From assembly GCF_022267555.1 (NCBI RefSeq), contig NZ_CP073586.1:558001-622000 (forward strand): a DNA stretch of 64,000 nt, in the 5' to 3' direction. This stretch comes from Proteiniphilum propionicum (lineage in GTDB: Bacteria > Bacteroidota > Bacteroidia > Bacteroidales > Dysgonomonadaceae). Shown here in pieces: positions 37,051 to 45,642 of this stretch. Positions within the stretch are counted from its first letter, which is position 1, and the number at the start of each line of letters is the position of its first letter. The position numbers were made by a program, and so were the translations under genes. A model generated the notes under the pieces. The model saw only the letters and a program-made list of their open reading frames with translations. It ran no database searches and was not told where the DNA came from.

Positions 37051-38688
37051 ATGAAAAAAGTAAAAGCTATAACAGGAATTATTTCCGCCGTTTTTATATT
37101 AATCGGATGCTCTGACTTCTTAGATCCGGAGCCTCGTGCTAAATATAGTGAAATGGATGCCTGGAAGTCTGTAGAAAACACCTATTTATATATTAATGGT
37201 TTTTATAAACCCATTTATGAATATGGCCCGTATGGTCAAAAATATGCGGATGTGAGCCTTCATGACGGATTCTCCGATATCCTTCGCTACAGCACAAATG
37301 TAATGGGGGGAAATGGAGGCGATGTAAACAAAGTGGTCTATTCCGGCAATATCAGCCCCTCGGGTAATATTTTAAGCGATTATCAATATGAATATAACCG
37401 TATTCGTCGCATCAATGAATTCCTGTACGGATTGGAGACATATGCAAAATATGATAAAGATGTGGTGAAGCTGATGCAGGCTCAAGCCCGTTTTTTCAGG
37501 GCTTATCTTCACTTCATGCTTGTCAGGAACCACGGGAGCATCGTCATCCGTGACTATATCGACGGGCCCAATGAGGCACTCAAGGCAAGAAGCCCGGAGA
37601 ATGAATGTTGGGATTTTATTGAAAAAGATTTGGATTTTGCCGCCGAAAATCTGCCCGATGAATGGGACAAAAACAATTTCGGGCGCCTGACCAAAGGAGC
37701 CGTATATGGGTTCAAGTCAAGAGCAATGCTCTATGCCAAACGATGGGATAAAGCTGCAGAAGCAGCTCAAAAAGTAGTTGACAAAGAAGGGACACTCTAT
37801 GGCCTGCTTCCCGATTATGCCGATGTCTTCAAACAAACCGACCTGTGTAAAGAAACAGTATTGGGATACAGGTTCCACGGACAACTCACCCATTCGATAT
37901 TATTTGATAAGCTTTATAGCCCAAAAGGCGATTTTCCACCTAAAAATACTGATGTGAAATGTCTGGCGGTACCCACGCAAGAAATGGTGGATTCTTATTA
38001 TATGGCAGACGGCAGTAAGTTCGACTGGGAGAACCCTGAACATAAAGCCGATCCTTACAAGAACAGGGAAGCGCGTTTCTATGCTTCAATTTTATACAAC
38101 GGAGCTCCATGGAAAGGACGCACCATTGAAACTTTTGTAGGAGGTACAGACGGATTCAAAGAATTTGGAATAGACAATCATCCGAATACAACGACTACAG
38201 GGTATTATATTCGTAAGATGATAAACGAAAAGAGCGACAATATGGCACAAAAAGGCATAACTGCCTGGTCGGAAGTCAGGTATGCCGAAGTATTGCTCAA
38301 TCAGGCCGAAGCGTTAAATGAAGCCGGAAAATCCGTTGAAGCGCTGGTTCCGTTGAATAAAGTGCGTCAAAGAGCTAAACTACCTAATGTAACCGAAACC
38401 AACCAGGCAAACCTTCGACAAATAATCAGAGAAGAACGTAAGATAGAGTTGGCATTCGAAGGACAACGCTATTGGGACTTGAGACGCTGGAGAATTGCAC
38501 TTGAAGTATTAGGGAAAAAACGGATGCACGGTATGAAAATCACCAAAAATGCAGACGACACATTCAACTATGAGATAGTAGATTGCGATGGAAAAGATCG
38601 TTTTTTCGAGGAACGGTATTATCAATTTCCCATTCCATTGAATGAAATTCAGAACAACCCACTGTGTACACAAATTGATAAATGGTAA
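37051..38688 (+). CDS. SusD/RagB-family glycan-binding lipoprotein, locus B
   Basis: 545 residues with lipobox FILIGC followed by SDFLDPEPRAKYSEMDAW. Typical SusD helices (QARFFRAYLHFMLVRNHGSIVI, VYGFKSRAMLYAKRWDKAAEAAQ) and C-terminal signature WSEVRYAEVLLNQAEALNEAG ... ERKIELAFEGQRYWDLRRW. Homologous to the locus A SusD over its length. It begins 11 bp after susC and its 3' end lies at the start of the DUF5018-like gene, so translation is coupled. Confidence 0.96.
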   Translation: MKKVKAITGIISAVFILIGCSDFLDPEPRAKYSEMDAWKSVENTYLYINGFYKPIYEYGPYGQKYADVSLHDGFSDILRYSTNVMGGNGGDVNKVVYSGNISPSGNILSDYQYEYNRIRRINEFLYGLETYAKYDKDVVKLMQAQARFFRAYLHFMLVRNHGSIVIRDYIDGPNEALKARSPENECWDFIEKDLDFAAENLPDEWDKNNFGRLTKGAVYGFKSRAMLYAKRWDKAAEAAQKVVDKEGTLYGLLPDYADVFKQTDLCKETVLGYRFHGQLTHSILFDKLYSPKGDFPPKNTDVKCLAVPTQEMVDSYYMADGSKFDWENPEHKADPYKNREARFYASILYNGAPWKGRTIETFVGGTDGFKEFGIDNHPNTTTTGYYIRKMINEKSDNMAQKGITAWSEVRYAEVLLNQAEALNEAGKSVEALVPLNKVRQRAKLPNVTETNQANLRQIIREERKIELAFEGQRYWDLRRWRIALEVLGKKRMHGMKITKNADDTFNYEIVDCDGKDRFFEERYYQFPIPLNEIQNNPLCTQIDKW

Positions 38689-38693
38689 TTAAA

Positions 38694-40133
38694 ATGAAAA
38701 ATACAATGAAGAATTTATATAAAATAGCGGGGATTTTAGGGTTACTCCTGATGTTCTCATGTGAAAGCGCAGATGTACTTGTCCCAACGCCCGGAAACGA
38801 AGTGACCGGCATCCGTATCATGTTGCCCGATGGCTCCAATACCGACTTCGCGGTTACCCCCGATGAAAATAATATCATTAAACTGGAGGTAGACGGAAGT
38901 TTGAAAACAGATCTTGCCAAAATACGCATGTCGGTAAGCATCCCCAACAACGCGACAGTTGAGTCATCAGTACCGCTTGGAGAATATATGGATTTCTCCA
39001 AACCGGTAAGTTTTGACGTAATCGGAGCTGATGGGGCAAAGCAAACCTACACGGTTCAATTGAGAGTGGTTCCCACAGCAATTGACGTGAAAGAGTTATG
39101 GAAGAAAACAGCAGCGGAGCTCAATTTCGTATCAAACAACAACGGGGCAATTGCTTTCAGCGGCAATTATCTGGTAGTCCATGAACGGACCAAATTCGAT
39201 TATTACAACCTCCAAGATGGTACCAAAGCAGGCACTCTGTCATTCGAAGGTATCGATTGGAACACACTCACCCGTACGGTACCGTTATATATGGCCGGCG
39301 ATGATGCAGGCAATATCGTCGCTTCTAATTTCTATATGACTCGCTGGATGCCCGCAGGCGGCACCAACACCATTCATATGTTCTGGTGGGAAGGCGTTAC
39401 GGCAAAGCCCAAATTATTATTCTCTTATGATGTGGATATCGATAAACCCGGGAATATTGACGTAGGGAGGAAAATATATGTCAGGGGAGATATCTCCAAA
39501 CATGCGTTCCTGTATATGGGAGTCTCCTTTCAAAACATGTTTTTACGCTGGGAAATTCAAAACGGGCAGGTTGTTTCCGAACAACCCGATAAAATTGAAT
39601 ATGATCCGGGATACCAGATGGGAATGCAACCCACCATCGTTCCCGTAGAATTCGGTAAAAACGCCAATTACTTTATTCCCAGATACGATAACGGAATAGG
39701 GAAAGTAGCGATTACCTATATGGACGGCACAACCAATAAGCCGATATATGCCTCTGAGCATCATATACAAAATGTCTTTCACCAATGGCTCACTAATGAA
39801 GATAGCGGGGTTGGCCATTCATTCGATTATGTAAACATGAATGGGGCAAAATATATCTTTCTTATCGAACAAGATTATTATTATTGGATGAGAGAGATCT
39901 TTCAGGTAAGGCCCATGATGAAAGACCCCTCTTCTGTTAAGAGCATTGTGAATCTGATTCATACCAGAAAGTGGAACGATTGGCTTTACTTTCCGTTGGA
40001 TAGTTCATACGGAAAGAACGGAAATGTGACTGGTGACGTGACGATACGTGTGGCTCCTGATGGAAATTCATGTACGGTAGCCTTCTTATGCACCAACTCC
40101 GGAGTGATCGTTTGGAATGTTAATCTAGAATAA
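38694..40133 (+). CDS. DUF5018-like surface lipoprotein in the SusE/F position, locus B
   Basis: About 479 residues; lipobox GLLLMFSC. One N-terminal Ig-like module (KIRMSVSIPNNATVESSV ... KQTYTVQLRVVP) precedes a propeller-like region with the same plan as the locus A protein (TKFDYYNLQDGTKAGTLS, WMPAGGTNTIHMFWWEG, VTGDVTIRVAPDG). It is one Ig module shorter than its paralogue. The frame opens at 38682, overlapping the susD stop; ATG 38694 is the first that avoids it, and ATG 38706 is also possible. Role presumed glycan binding. Confidence 0.78.
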   Translation: MKNTMKNLYKIAGILGLLLMFSCESADVLVPTPGNEVTGIRIMLPDGSNTDFAVTPDENNIIKLEVDGSLKTDLAKIRMSVSIPNNATVESSVPLGEYMDFSKPVSFDVIGADGAKQTYTVQLRVVPTAIDVKELWKKTAAELNFVSNNNGAIAFSGNYLVVHERTKFDYYNLQDGTKAGTLSFEGIDWNTLTRTVPLYMAGDDAGNIVASNFYMTRWMPAGGTNTIHMFWWEGVTAKPKLLFSYDVDIDKPGNIDVGRKIYVRGDISKHAFLYMGVSFQNMFLRWEIQNGQVVSEQPDKIEYDPGYQMGMQPTIVPVEFGKNANYFIPRYDNGIGKVAITYMDGTTNKPIYASEHHIQNVFHQWLTNEDSGVGHSFDYVNMNGAKYIFLIEQDYYYWMREIFQVRPMMKDPSSVKSIVNLIHTRKWNDWLYFPLDSSYGKNGNVTGDVTIRVAPDGNSCTVAFLCTNSGVIVWNVNLE

Positions 40134-40147
40134 ATTGGTTTCACATT

Positions 40148-40190
40148 ACTGGAAGAGGAAACATTATGCTCCTCTTCCGGTATTTTTTCT
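40148..40190 (+). terminator. Terminator after the locus B DUF5018-like gene
   Basis: ACTGGAAGAGGA (40148-40159) pairs with TCCTCTTCCGGT (one G-U), then ATTTTTTCT. It separates the SusCD-DUF5018 unit from the enzyme genes, giving partial or complete termination. Confidence 0.85.
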
Positions 40191-40196
40191 CGATGA

Positions 40197-40388
40197 AAAA
40201 GATTATGGAAGCCTTTACGGGTGTTGAATTTCGAAAACAAACCGCAAGATGCGGAAGAGGCGGTTTATATCTGTTTGACAAAAGGAGACGGACTGATGTT
40301 CTTCGATATGATTTATCTGATCATGTATGACCAGAGGGGTGCCATTAAAAAAGGAATCGACAAGGCACTATCCAAAGATAAAAATTAA
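40197..40388 (+). pseudogene. C-terminal remnant of a GHL10 gene
   Basis: A short frame without a start reads ...LRVLNFENKPQDAEEAVYI, then LTKGDGLMFFDMIYLIMYDQ and KKGIDKALSKDKN before the stop at 40386-40388. It aligns with the C-termini of the GHL10 proteins of locus A (DGLMIFDIVHIIENDMWKY...KGMREVGAI; DGYFLFDMIHLKMANQWQY...KEGINKAIGSK). The rest of the gene is gone, and the terminator of the preceding gene directly abuts it. Its stop lies 6 bp before the phosphoesterase ATG, the spacing expected if a full GHL10 gene once preceded it. Confidence 0.85.
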
Positions 40389-40394
40389 AAATAC

Positions 40395-41867
40395 ATGCAA
40401 AAAAAATCTTTAAATTCAATATTGTTTGCCGCCTTACTTTGCGTATGCCTTCCAACACGTACAGAAGCACAAACGTCTTACCCGGTAAAAGGGAAGGTAA
40501 CCTGTGGGGAAAAAGGAGTAGCTAACGTGGTGGTTACAGACGGGCAAACCTGCGTACTGACCGATAAAGATGGATTGTTCTCTATGCCCTCACCCGATAG
40601 GAATGCTGAATTTGTATACATTACTACTCCGTCGGGGTATCTTACGCAAGATAGTTTAGGAATACCTCAATTTTATCAAAGGATCAACAGTGAAAAAAGT
40701 CAAACTTTTCATTTCACAATAAAGAAAAACCCCAAAAACGACCATCGTCATACCCTTCTGGTTCATTCTGACCCGCAATTCTTCAAAGAGGAAAACTTCG
40801 CATCATATACGAAGATTGTGGAGGATTGCAAACAGACAATAAACTCTAATAAGCAACACGATGTGTTCGGTATCGACTGCGGCGACCTTGTGGGCGACAG
40901 GCCTCAACTCTACTCCCGCTATATTGGGGAACTGAACAAAACTGGTATACCTTTTTATCGTGTATTGGGTAACCACGATGAGAATTATGGCGGTCGTTCC
41001 GATGAAACATCTACCCATACCTATAACAGCGTTTTCGGTCCCGCTTACTATTCTTTCAATCGCGGGAAAGTACATTATATAGTCCTTGATAATGTTTTTT
41101 ACATTGGACGCGACTATTTCTACATTGGTTACATTACCGAAAAAATGTTCCAATGGTTGGAGCAGGATCTATCCCATGTACCCAAAGGTTCTACCGTTTT
41201 CGTTGCCATGCATATTCCCGCACAACTTTCCGAAACGCCACAACCGTTCTCGTACTCCAACGAAAACATGGGCGGACAAACCATAAACGCTTCCGCTTTA
41301 TTTAAAATCCTCGAACCGTATAACGCGCACATTCTTACCGGACACATGCACTACAATAAAAACATTATCCATGCGCCCAATCTCTACGAACACAACACTG
41401 CCGCTATTTGCGGCACATGGTGGCAAGGCGATTATTGCTTGGACGGAACACCTCTCGGATACGGAGTATATGAAATAAACGGCGACAACGTACAATGGTA
41501 CTTTAAAAGCGCCGGTCATCCGCAAGAGTATCAAATGCGCGCTTACGCCGTAGGAGAAAACACCAATTTTCCCGGCGATGTAACCGTAAACGTCTGGAAT
41601 TGGGATAAAAACTGGAAAATAGAATGGACGGAAAACGGTCAAAACAGGGGCGAAATGACCCGATTCCAAGGCATTGACCCCGAAGTGGTAAAAATGTGTG
41701 CCGATAAAGACAAATTGGAATTCAAATGGATTTCGCCCATCATAAACGAACATATGTTCAGAGCCACTCCTGCGTCGAAAGGTTCAACAATAGAAATTAT
41801 CGTTACAGACGCATTTGGGAAGAAATACAAAACAACCCTAAAATCCAACAATCCTAAAAATAAATGA
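40395..41867 (+). CDS. Exported calcineurin-like metallophosphoesterase with N- and C-terminal accessory domains
   Basis: 490 residues with a signal peptide (LFAALLCVCLPTRTEAQ). An N-terminal MetallophosN-type beta domain (PVKGKVTCGEKGVANVVVTDG) precedes the metallophosphatase core: LLVHSDPQFFKEE, GIDCGDLVGDR, VLGNHDENYGG, VAMHIP and TGHMHYNKN are the metal-binding blocks. A C-terminal MetallophosC-type domain (about 335-490) ends the protein. The first block has DPQ where many calcineurin-type enzymes have DxH; this variant is usual for this exported Bacteroidetes subgroup as I recall. It probably hydrolyses phosphomono- or diesters in the periplasm or at the surface. The stop overlaps the start of the next gene (ATGA). 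A decayed paralogue lies at 26799-27271. Confidence 0.9.
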   Translation: MQKKSLNSILFAALLCVCLPTRTEAQTSYPVKGKVTCGEKGVANVVVTDGQTCVLTDKDGLFSMPSPDRNAEFVYITTPSGYLTQDSLGIPQFYQRINSEKSQTFHFTIKKNPKNDHRHTLLVHSDPQFFKEENFASYTKIVEDCKQTINSNKQHDVFGIDCGDLVGDRPQLYSRYIGELNKTGIPFYRVLGNHDENYGGRSDETSTHTYNSVFGPAYYSFNRGKVHYIVLDNVFYIGRDYFYIGYITEKMFQWLEQDLSHVPKGSTVFVAMHIPAQLSETPQPFSYSNENMGGQTINASALFKILEPYNAHILTGHMHYNKNIIHAPNLYEHNTAAICGTWWQGDYCLDGTPLGYGVYEINGDNVQWYFKSAGHPQEYQMRAYAVGENTNFPGDVTVNVWNWDKNWKIEWTENGQNRGEMTRFQGIDPEVVKMCADKDKLEFKWISPIINEHMFRATPASKGSTIEIIVTDAFGKKYKTTLKSNNPKNK

Positions 41868-43165
41868 ATAAAAAAACAACTCTCTTTTTCCTGGTTTTAT
41901 CGGGCTTTTTAACCGTAATTTACGGACAAAAAAAAGGAGAACATCCAAAAATTGATGTGCGGTCAAATCTCGAAGAAGGGATCTACAAAAAACAAGACAG
42001 CGTATTTTTTCTGATCACTCTCTCCAATATTTCAGAAAACGACAAATTGTTCTATGAGATTGGACCCGAAAAAATGCCTCCCCGTATAAAAGGCTCTTTA
42101 CCTTCAATTCCAGGAACGTATAAAATATATGGAGATACGGAAATAACCTCTGGTTTTCTAAGATGTAAAGTTATTCTTTCGTCGGAAGGTGAAAAAACAT
42201 ACCAAACAGCAACAGCAGCGATAGAACCGGATCGTATTAAATCGACCACCCCTCGTCCTGCCGATTTTGACAAATTCTGGCAAACAAAAATAAAAGAAGT
42301 ATTAACGAAACCGCTCAACAGTGAACTGGCACTTATTCCGGAATACTCAAATGATTCAATAGATGTATTTCAGGTAAAATATCAGATAAGTAAAAAAGAT
42401 GGTCATTTTTACGGTGTCCTATGTCTGCCCAAAAAGAATGAAAAACTTCCTGCACTAATCAGATTTCCAGGTGCAGGGGTATATCCATCAAGACCCGAAA
42501 TGGAAATGGCGCAACAGGGAATTATTACTTTAAGCGTTTATATCCACGATTATCCGGTTACTTTAGAAGAAAATTTCTATAACGAACTGAGTAAATCTGC
42601 CTTAAAAGAATATCAATATATTGGAATCGAAAATCGCAATGATTTTTATTACAATCGGGTAATTGCCGGATGTGTTAAAGCCGTGGAATTCATCTATTCT
42701 CTTCCGGAGTTTGATAAGGAAAGGCTTGCCGTTTGGGGTTCCAGCCAGGGTGGCGCACTCTCTATCATCACCGCTTCGCTGGAACGTAGAGTGAAACGAT
42801 TAGCAGCCTTCTGCCCGGGAATGTGTGATTTTACAGGGTATCTCCATGGAAGACCAGGGGCTTGGCCCGATTTTTATAATAGCAGCGCCAATATAGGGAA
42901 ACTCCAAAAAGAAAAAGTATATAAAAACGTATTACCTTATTATGACGTAGTTAATTTCGCCGAGAAAGTGAAAGTTCCCGGATTTTACTCATGGGGATTC
43001 AATGATCAAACTACTCCCCCTACTGCAATCTATGCTGCATATAACGGAATTAAAGCTCCCAAGGAAGTTTTTACAATCCCCCAAGGAGAACATAAAATAT
43101 ATCCTGAACAAATCGAAAAATTGAATAAATGGATTTTATCGTATTTTAATTTAGTTCATGAATAA
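41864..43165 (+). CDS. Acetyl(xylan) esterase-like alpha/beta hydrolase (AXE1 type)
   Basis: 433 residues with a signal peptide (FFLVLSGFLTVIYGQ). Residues about 25-115 form an Ig-like domain; the catalytic alpha/beta hydrolase follows. TTPRPADFDKFWQ is a hallmark of CE7/AXE1-like esterases. The nucleophile Ser is in VWGSSQGGALSII, the Asp in WGFNDQTTPPT, and the His in IPQGEHKIYP. The substrate is probably O-acetylated sugar; the polysaccharide is not identifiable. It overlaps the phosphoesterase stop by 4 bp (ATGA), so the two are translated together. Confidence 0.85.
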   Translation: MNKKTTLFFLVLSGFLTVIYGQKKGEHPKIDVRSNLEEGIYKKQDSVFFLITLSNISENDKLFYEIGPEKMPPRIKGSLPSIPGTYKIYGDTEITSGFLRCKVILSSEGEKTYQTATAAIEPDRIKSTTPRPADFDKFWQTKIKEVLTKPLNSELALIPEYSNDSIDVFQVKYQISKKDGHFYGVLCLPKKNEKLPALIRFPGAGVYPSRPEMEMAQQGIITLSVYIHDYPVTLEENFYNELSKSALKEYQYIGIENRNDFYYNRVIAGCVKAVEFIYSLPEFDKERLAVWGSSQGGALSIITASLERRVKRLAAFCPGMCDFTGYLHGRPGAWPDFYNSSANIGKLQKEKVYKNVLPYYDVVNFAEKVKVPGFYSWGFNDQTTPPTAIYAAYNGIKAPKEVFTIPQGEHKIYPEQIEKLNKWILSYFNLVHE

Positions 43166-43283
43166 GAAATAGTTCTAATCTTGTTCTAATCATGTAATTA
43201 TATTAAGTAATAATTGTTATGTTTAATCCATATTAATAGGAATAGCCGTTTGAAAATCATTAAAAAATGAGATCAACAAGGAT

Positions 43284-44330
43284 ATGAGTACAAGAAGACA
43301 ATTTTTAAAATCGTTAGGAACAACATTTGCTTTGGGATGTTTGTCGTCAGAATTACAGGCAACAATTTTAAGACATCCTTCTATAAAAGCCATTGAAGGT
43401 TCGTGGTTTGAGTTTCAACACCACAGCCTGATAGAAGGCAAATATTGGAATCCTGCTTTAGCCGCATTTACAGCAGAACAATGGGATAAAAAAATAAAAG
43501 AAATCGCCGACACCGGAATCCGGTATCTGGTGCTGTTGAATACGGCTATACGCGACAAAACGTTTTATCCTTCAAAACTTCTGCCTAAACACCAACTGGA
43601 ATGTGAAGATCCGTTGGAAACGGTCCTTTCGGCTGCGGATAAATACAATATTAAGTTTTTCGTGAGTAACGGGTTCTATGGCGATTGGACTAAATCGGCT
43701 TTTCTTATGCAGGATAAGCAAGTGGAAAAACTCCGGTTACAAGCCATGAACGAAATTGCTGAAAAATACTCCCACCACAAAAGTTTCTACGGTTGGTATT
43801 ATCCTAACGAAACAGGCATTAGAGGACATTACGATGATTTTTTTATCAACTATGTGAATGTTTCTTCACAAGAAGCGGTCAAGTTAATTCCCCACGCAAA
43901 AACACTTATTGCGCCATACGGAACACGAAATGTAACTCCCGATGAAAAATATGTACGCCAACTAGAACAACTCAATGTAGACTATATTGCCTATCAGGAT
44001 GAAATAGGAGTGGAAAAAACAAACGTAGAAGAAAGCGCCGCCTTTTTCGAAAACTTACATAACCTCCATAAAAAAGCAGCCAGATCGAAACTGTGGGCAG
44101 ATGTAGAAGTGTTCAGATTTGAAGGAAAAGTATATCAAAGTGCTTTACTTCCTGCTCCGGCAAAAAGAGTTATTGAACAAGTGAAAGCCATATCGCCGTA
44201 TGTAGAGAAAATATTCATCTATCAGTACATCGGGTTGATGAATAAAGCGGAAAGTCCTGTTTTCGCTGGAGTTCCCGAATCTGTTTCCTTATATGAAGGT
44301 TTGATGAAAAACCATTTTTTGAAAAAATAA
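43284..44330 (+). CDS. Tat-type exported DUF4434-like glycosidase-fold protein 1
   Basis: 348 residues starting STRRQFLKSLGTTFALGC, a Tat-like signal. The barrel shows FTAEQWDKKIKEIADTGIRYLVLLNTA, IKFFVSNGFYGDW, HKSFYGWYYPNETGI (candidate catalytic Glu), KTLIAPYGTRN and VDYIAYQDEIGVEK (second Glu candidate). This (alpha/beta)8 pattern resembles DUF4434/GH-clan-A-like proteins; a paralogue with the same landmarks is at 49806-50915. The 118-bp gap upstream probably carries a promoter. Substrate unknown. Confidence 0.75.
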   Translation: MSTRRQFLKSLGTTFALGCLSSELQATILRHPSIKAIEGSWFEFQHHSLIEGKYWNPALAAFTAEQWDKKIKEIADTGIRYLVLLNTAIRDKTFYPSKLLPKHQLECEDPLETVLSAADKYNIKFFVSNGFYGDWTKSAFLMQDKQVEKLRLQAMNEIAEKYSHHKSFYGWYYPNETGIRGHYDDFFINYVNVSSQEAVKLIPHAKTLIAPYGTRNVTPDEKYVRQLEQLNVDYIAYQDEIGVEKTNVEESAAFFENLHNLHKKAARSKLWADVEVFRFEGKVYQSALLPAPAKRVIEQVKAISPYVEKIFIYQYIGLMNKAESPVFAGVPESVSLYEGLMKNHFLKK

Positions 44331-44355
44331 AATATAATTTTAATAAATACAGAAA

Positions 44356-45597
44356 ATGAGACATATATTTTTTCGCATTGCCATTCTCTCTTTGCTGTTG
44401 CTTAACTGTTCAGACAAAAACAAAGAAAACGAATTTGACTTCAGGTACATTACCAAACTTGAGGTACTTTCACACAAAGCTCTTGATGTAAAAATTGACA
44501 ACTTCAGGAAAACGATAGACTTGCTGTTTGAAAGTGGGCAAGACTTTTCGCAAGTGGAGATAAGACTGACGTTAGCGAATAATGTTGAGATGGTCGCTCC
44601 TCAAACGGCAACCGCCATATACGATCTAACCAATAAAACTGAAATCTCAGTTAAAAGAAACGGAGAAGTTACAACTTTCATTGTTAATCTGCGTTATAAA
44701 TCAATTCCTTTTGTAATTTCTTCTAACAATTGGGAAAAAAAAGATAATTTTGGCAACCTTCCGGAATATCTGTCCATATATAAATATAAAAAAGATATTT
44801 CCGGAAAATTGGTACAGGCATACATCGCTGTAGCTGATGTGAGCGAAGGAAAAGCAAAATTTAAAATCCTGGGGGAAAAAAAAGGGTATCATACCCCTAC
44901 ACAGTTCTATGAAGCTAACTCTTTTCCCAAAGTGGTTCTTAACGGCGGATTTTTCTGGTCGGGAACTTCATTGGGACTGATCATAAAGAACGGGGAGACA
45001 GTGTCGAAAATAGAAACGGTTACAACAAGGAAATATAACGGGGTAGACACAAATTATTATCCCACCACAGGTGCATTCGGGATGGAGAGCGATGGTACAT
45101 TCACTTCTCAGTGGGTATATCATTCGAATAACATTTTATATGCCTATCCTTCTCCTTCTCCCAATAAATCAGGTGAAAAGCCTATGCCCATACCTTCAGC
45201 AATTTTTCCTGAAGGTGCTGTGAAATGGCAACCTAAAGAAGCCATTAGTGCCGGCCCCCTATTAATAAAAGAGGGAGAGTACAAGAATTTATGGGAAAAC
45301 GAACTGTTCGATGAGGCGAGTGGTGTAGGTCCCAATTACAATCATCCCCGCTCGGCAGTCGGATATCACCCGAACGGATACGTTGTACTCTTCGTATGCG
45401 AAGGACGAAATAAAACGCCTAATACACCGGGCATGACATTAAAGAATGTAGCAGATATTTTATTGGAATTAGGCTGTACAGAGGCAATCAATCTGGATGG
45501 CGGAGGCTCATCATGCATGTTAATAAATGGGAAGGAAACAATAATTCCCAGCGATGGTAAACAACGGACCATTACAAATATGGTAGCAATATATTGA
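44356..45597 (+). CDS. Phosphodiester glycosidase (NAGPA/DUF2233) lipoprotein
   Basis: 413 residues; lipobox LSLLLLNC. A short N-terminal Ig-like part (about 30-115, DUF5018-like VKRNGEVTTFIVNLRYK) precedes the NAGPA catalytic domain with FPKVVLNGGFFW, GLIIKNGETVSKIETV, HPRSAVGYHPNGYVVLFVCEG, LADILLELGC-type helix (NVADILLELGCTEAINLDGGGSSCMLING) and TNMVAIY at the end. The mammalian enzyme removes GlcNAc from GlcNAc-1-phospho-6-mannose; bacterial relatives of this family cleave phosphodiester-linked sugars or related bonds. Together with the nearby phosphoesterase this makes a phosphodiester-containing glycan a plausible substrate. Starts 25 bp after the DUF4434 gene. Confidence 0.88.
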   Translation: MRHIFFRIAILSLLLLNCSDKNKENEFDFRYITKLEVLSHKALDVKIDNFRKTIDLLFESGQDFSQVEIRLTLANNVEMVAPQTATAIYDLTNKTEISVKRNGEVTTFIVNLRYKSIPFVISSNNWEKKDNFGNLPEYLSIYKYKKDISGKLVQAYIAVADVSEGKAKFKILGEKKGYHTPTQFYEANSFPKVVLNGGFFWSGTSLGLIIKNGETVSKIETVTTRKYNGVDTNYYPTTGAFGMESDGTFTSQWVYHSNNILYAYPSPSPNKSGEKPMPIPSAIFPEGAVKWQPKEAISAGPLLIKEGEYKNLWENELFDEASGVGPNYNHPRSAVGYHPNGYVVLFVCEGRNKTPNTPGMTLKNVADILLELGCTEAINLDGGGSSCMLINGKETIIPSDGKQRTITNMVAIY

Positions 45598-45642
45598 TAT
45601 AGACATTTCAGAATTAAAAAACAATAAATAAAGAGAATTAAG

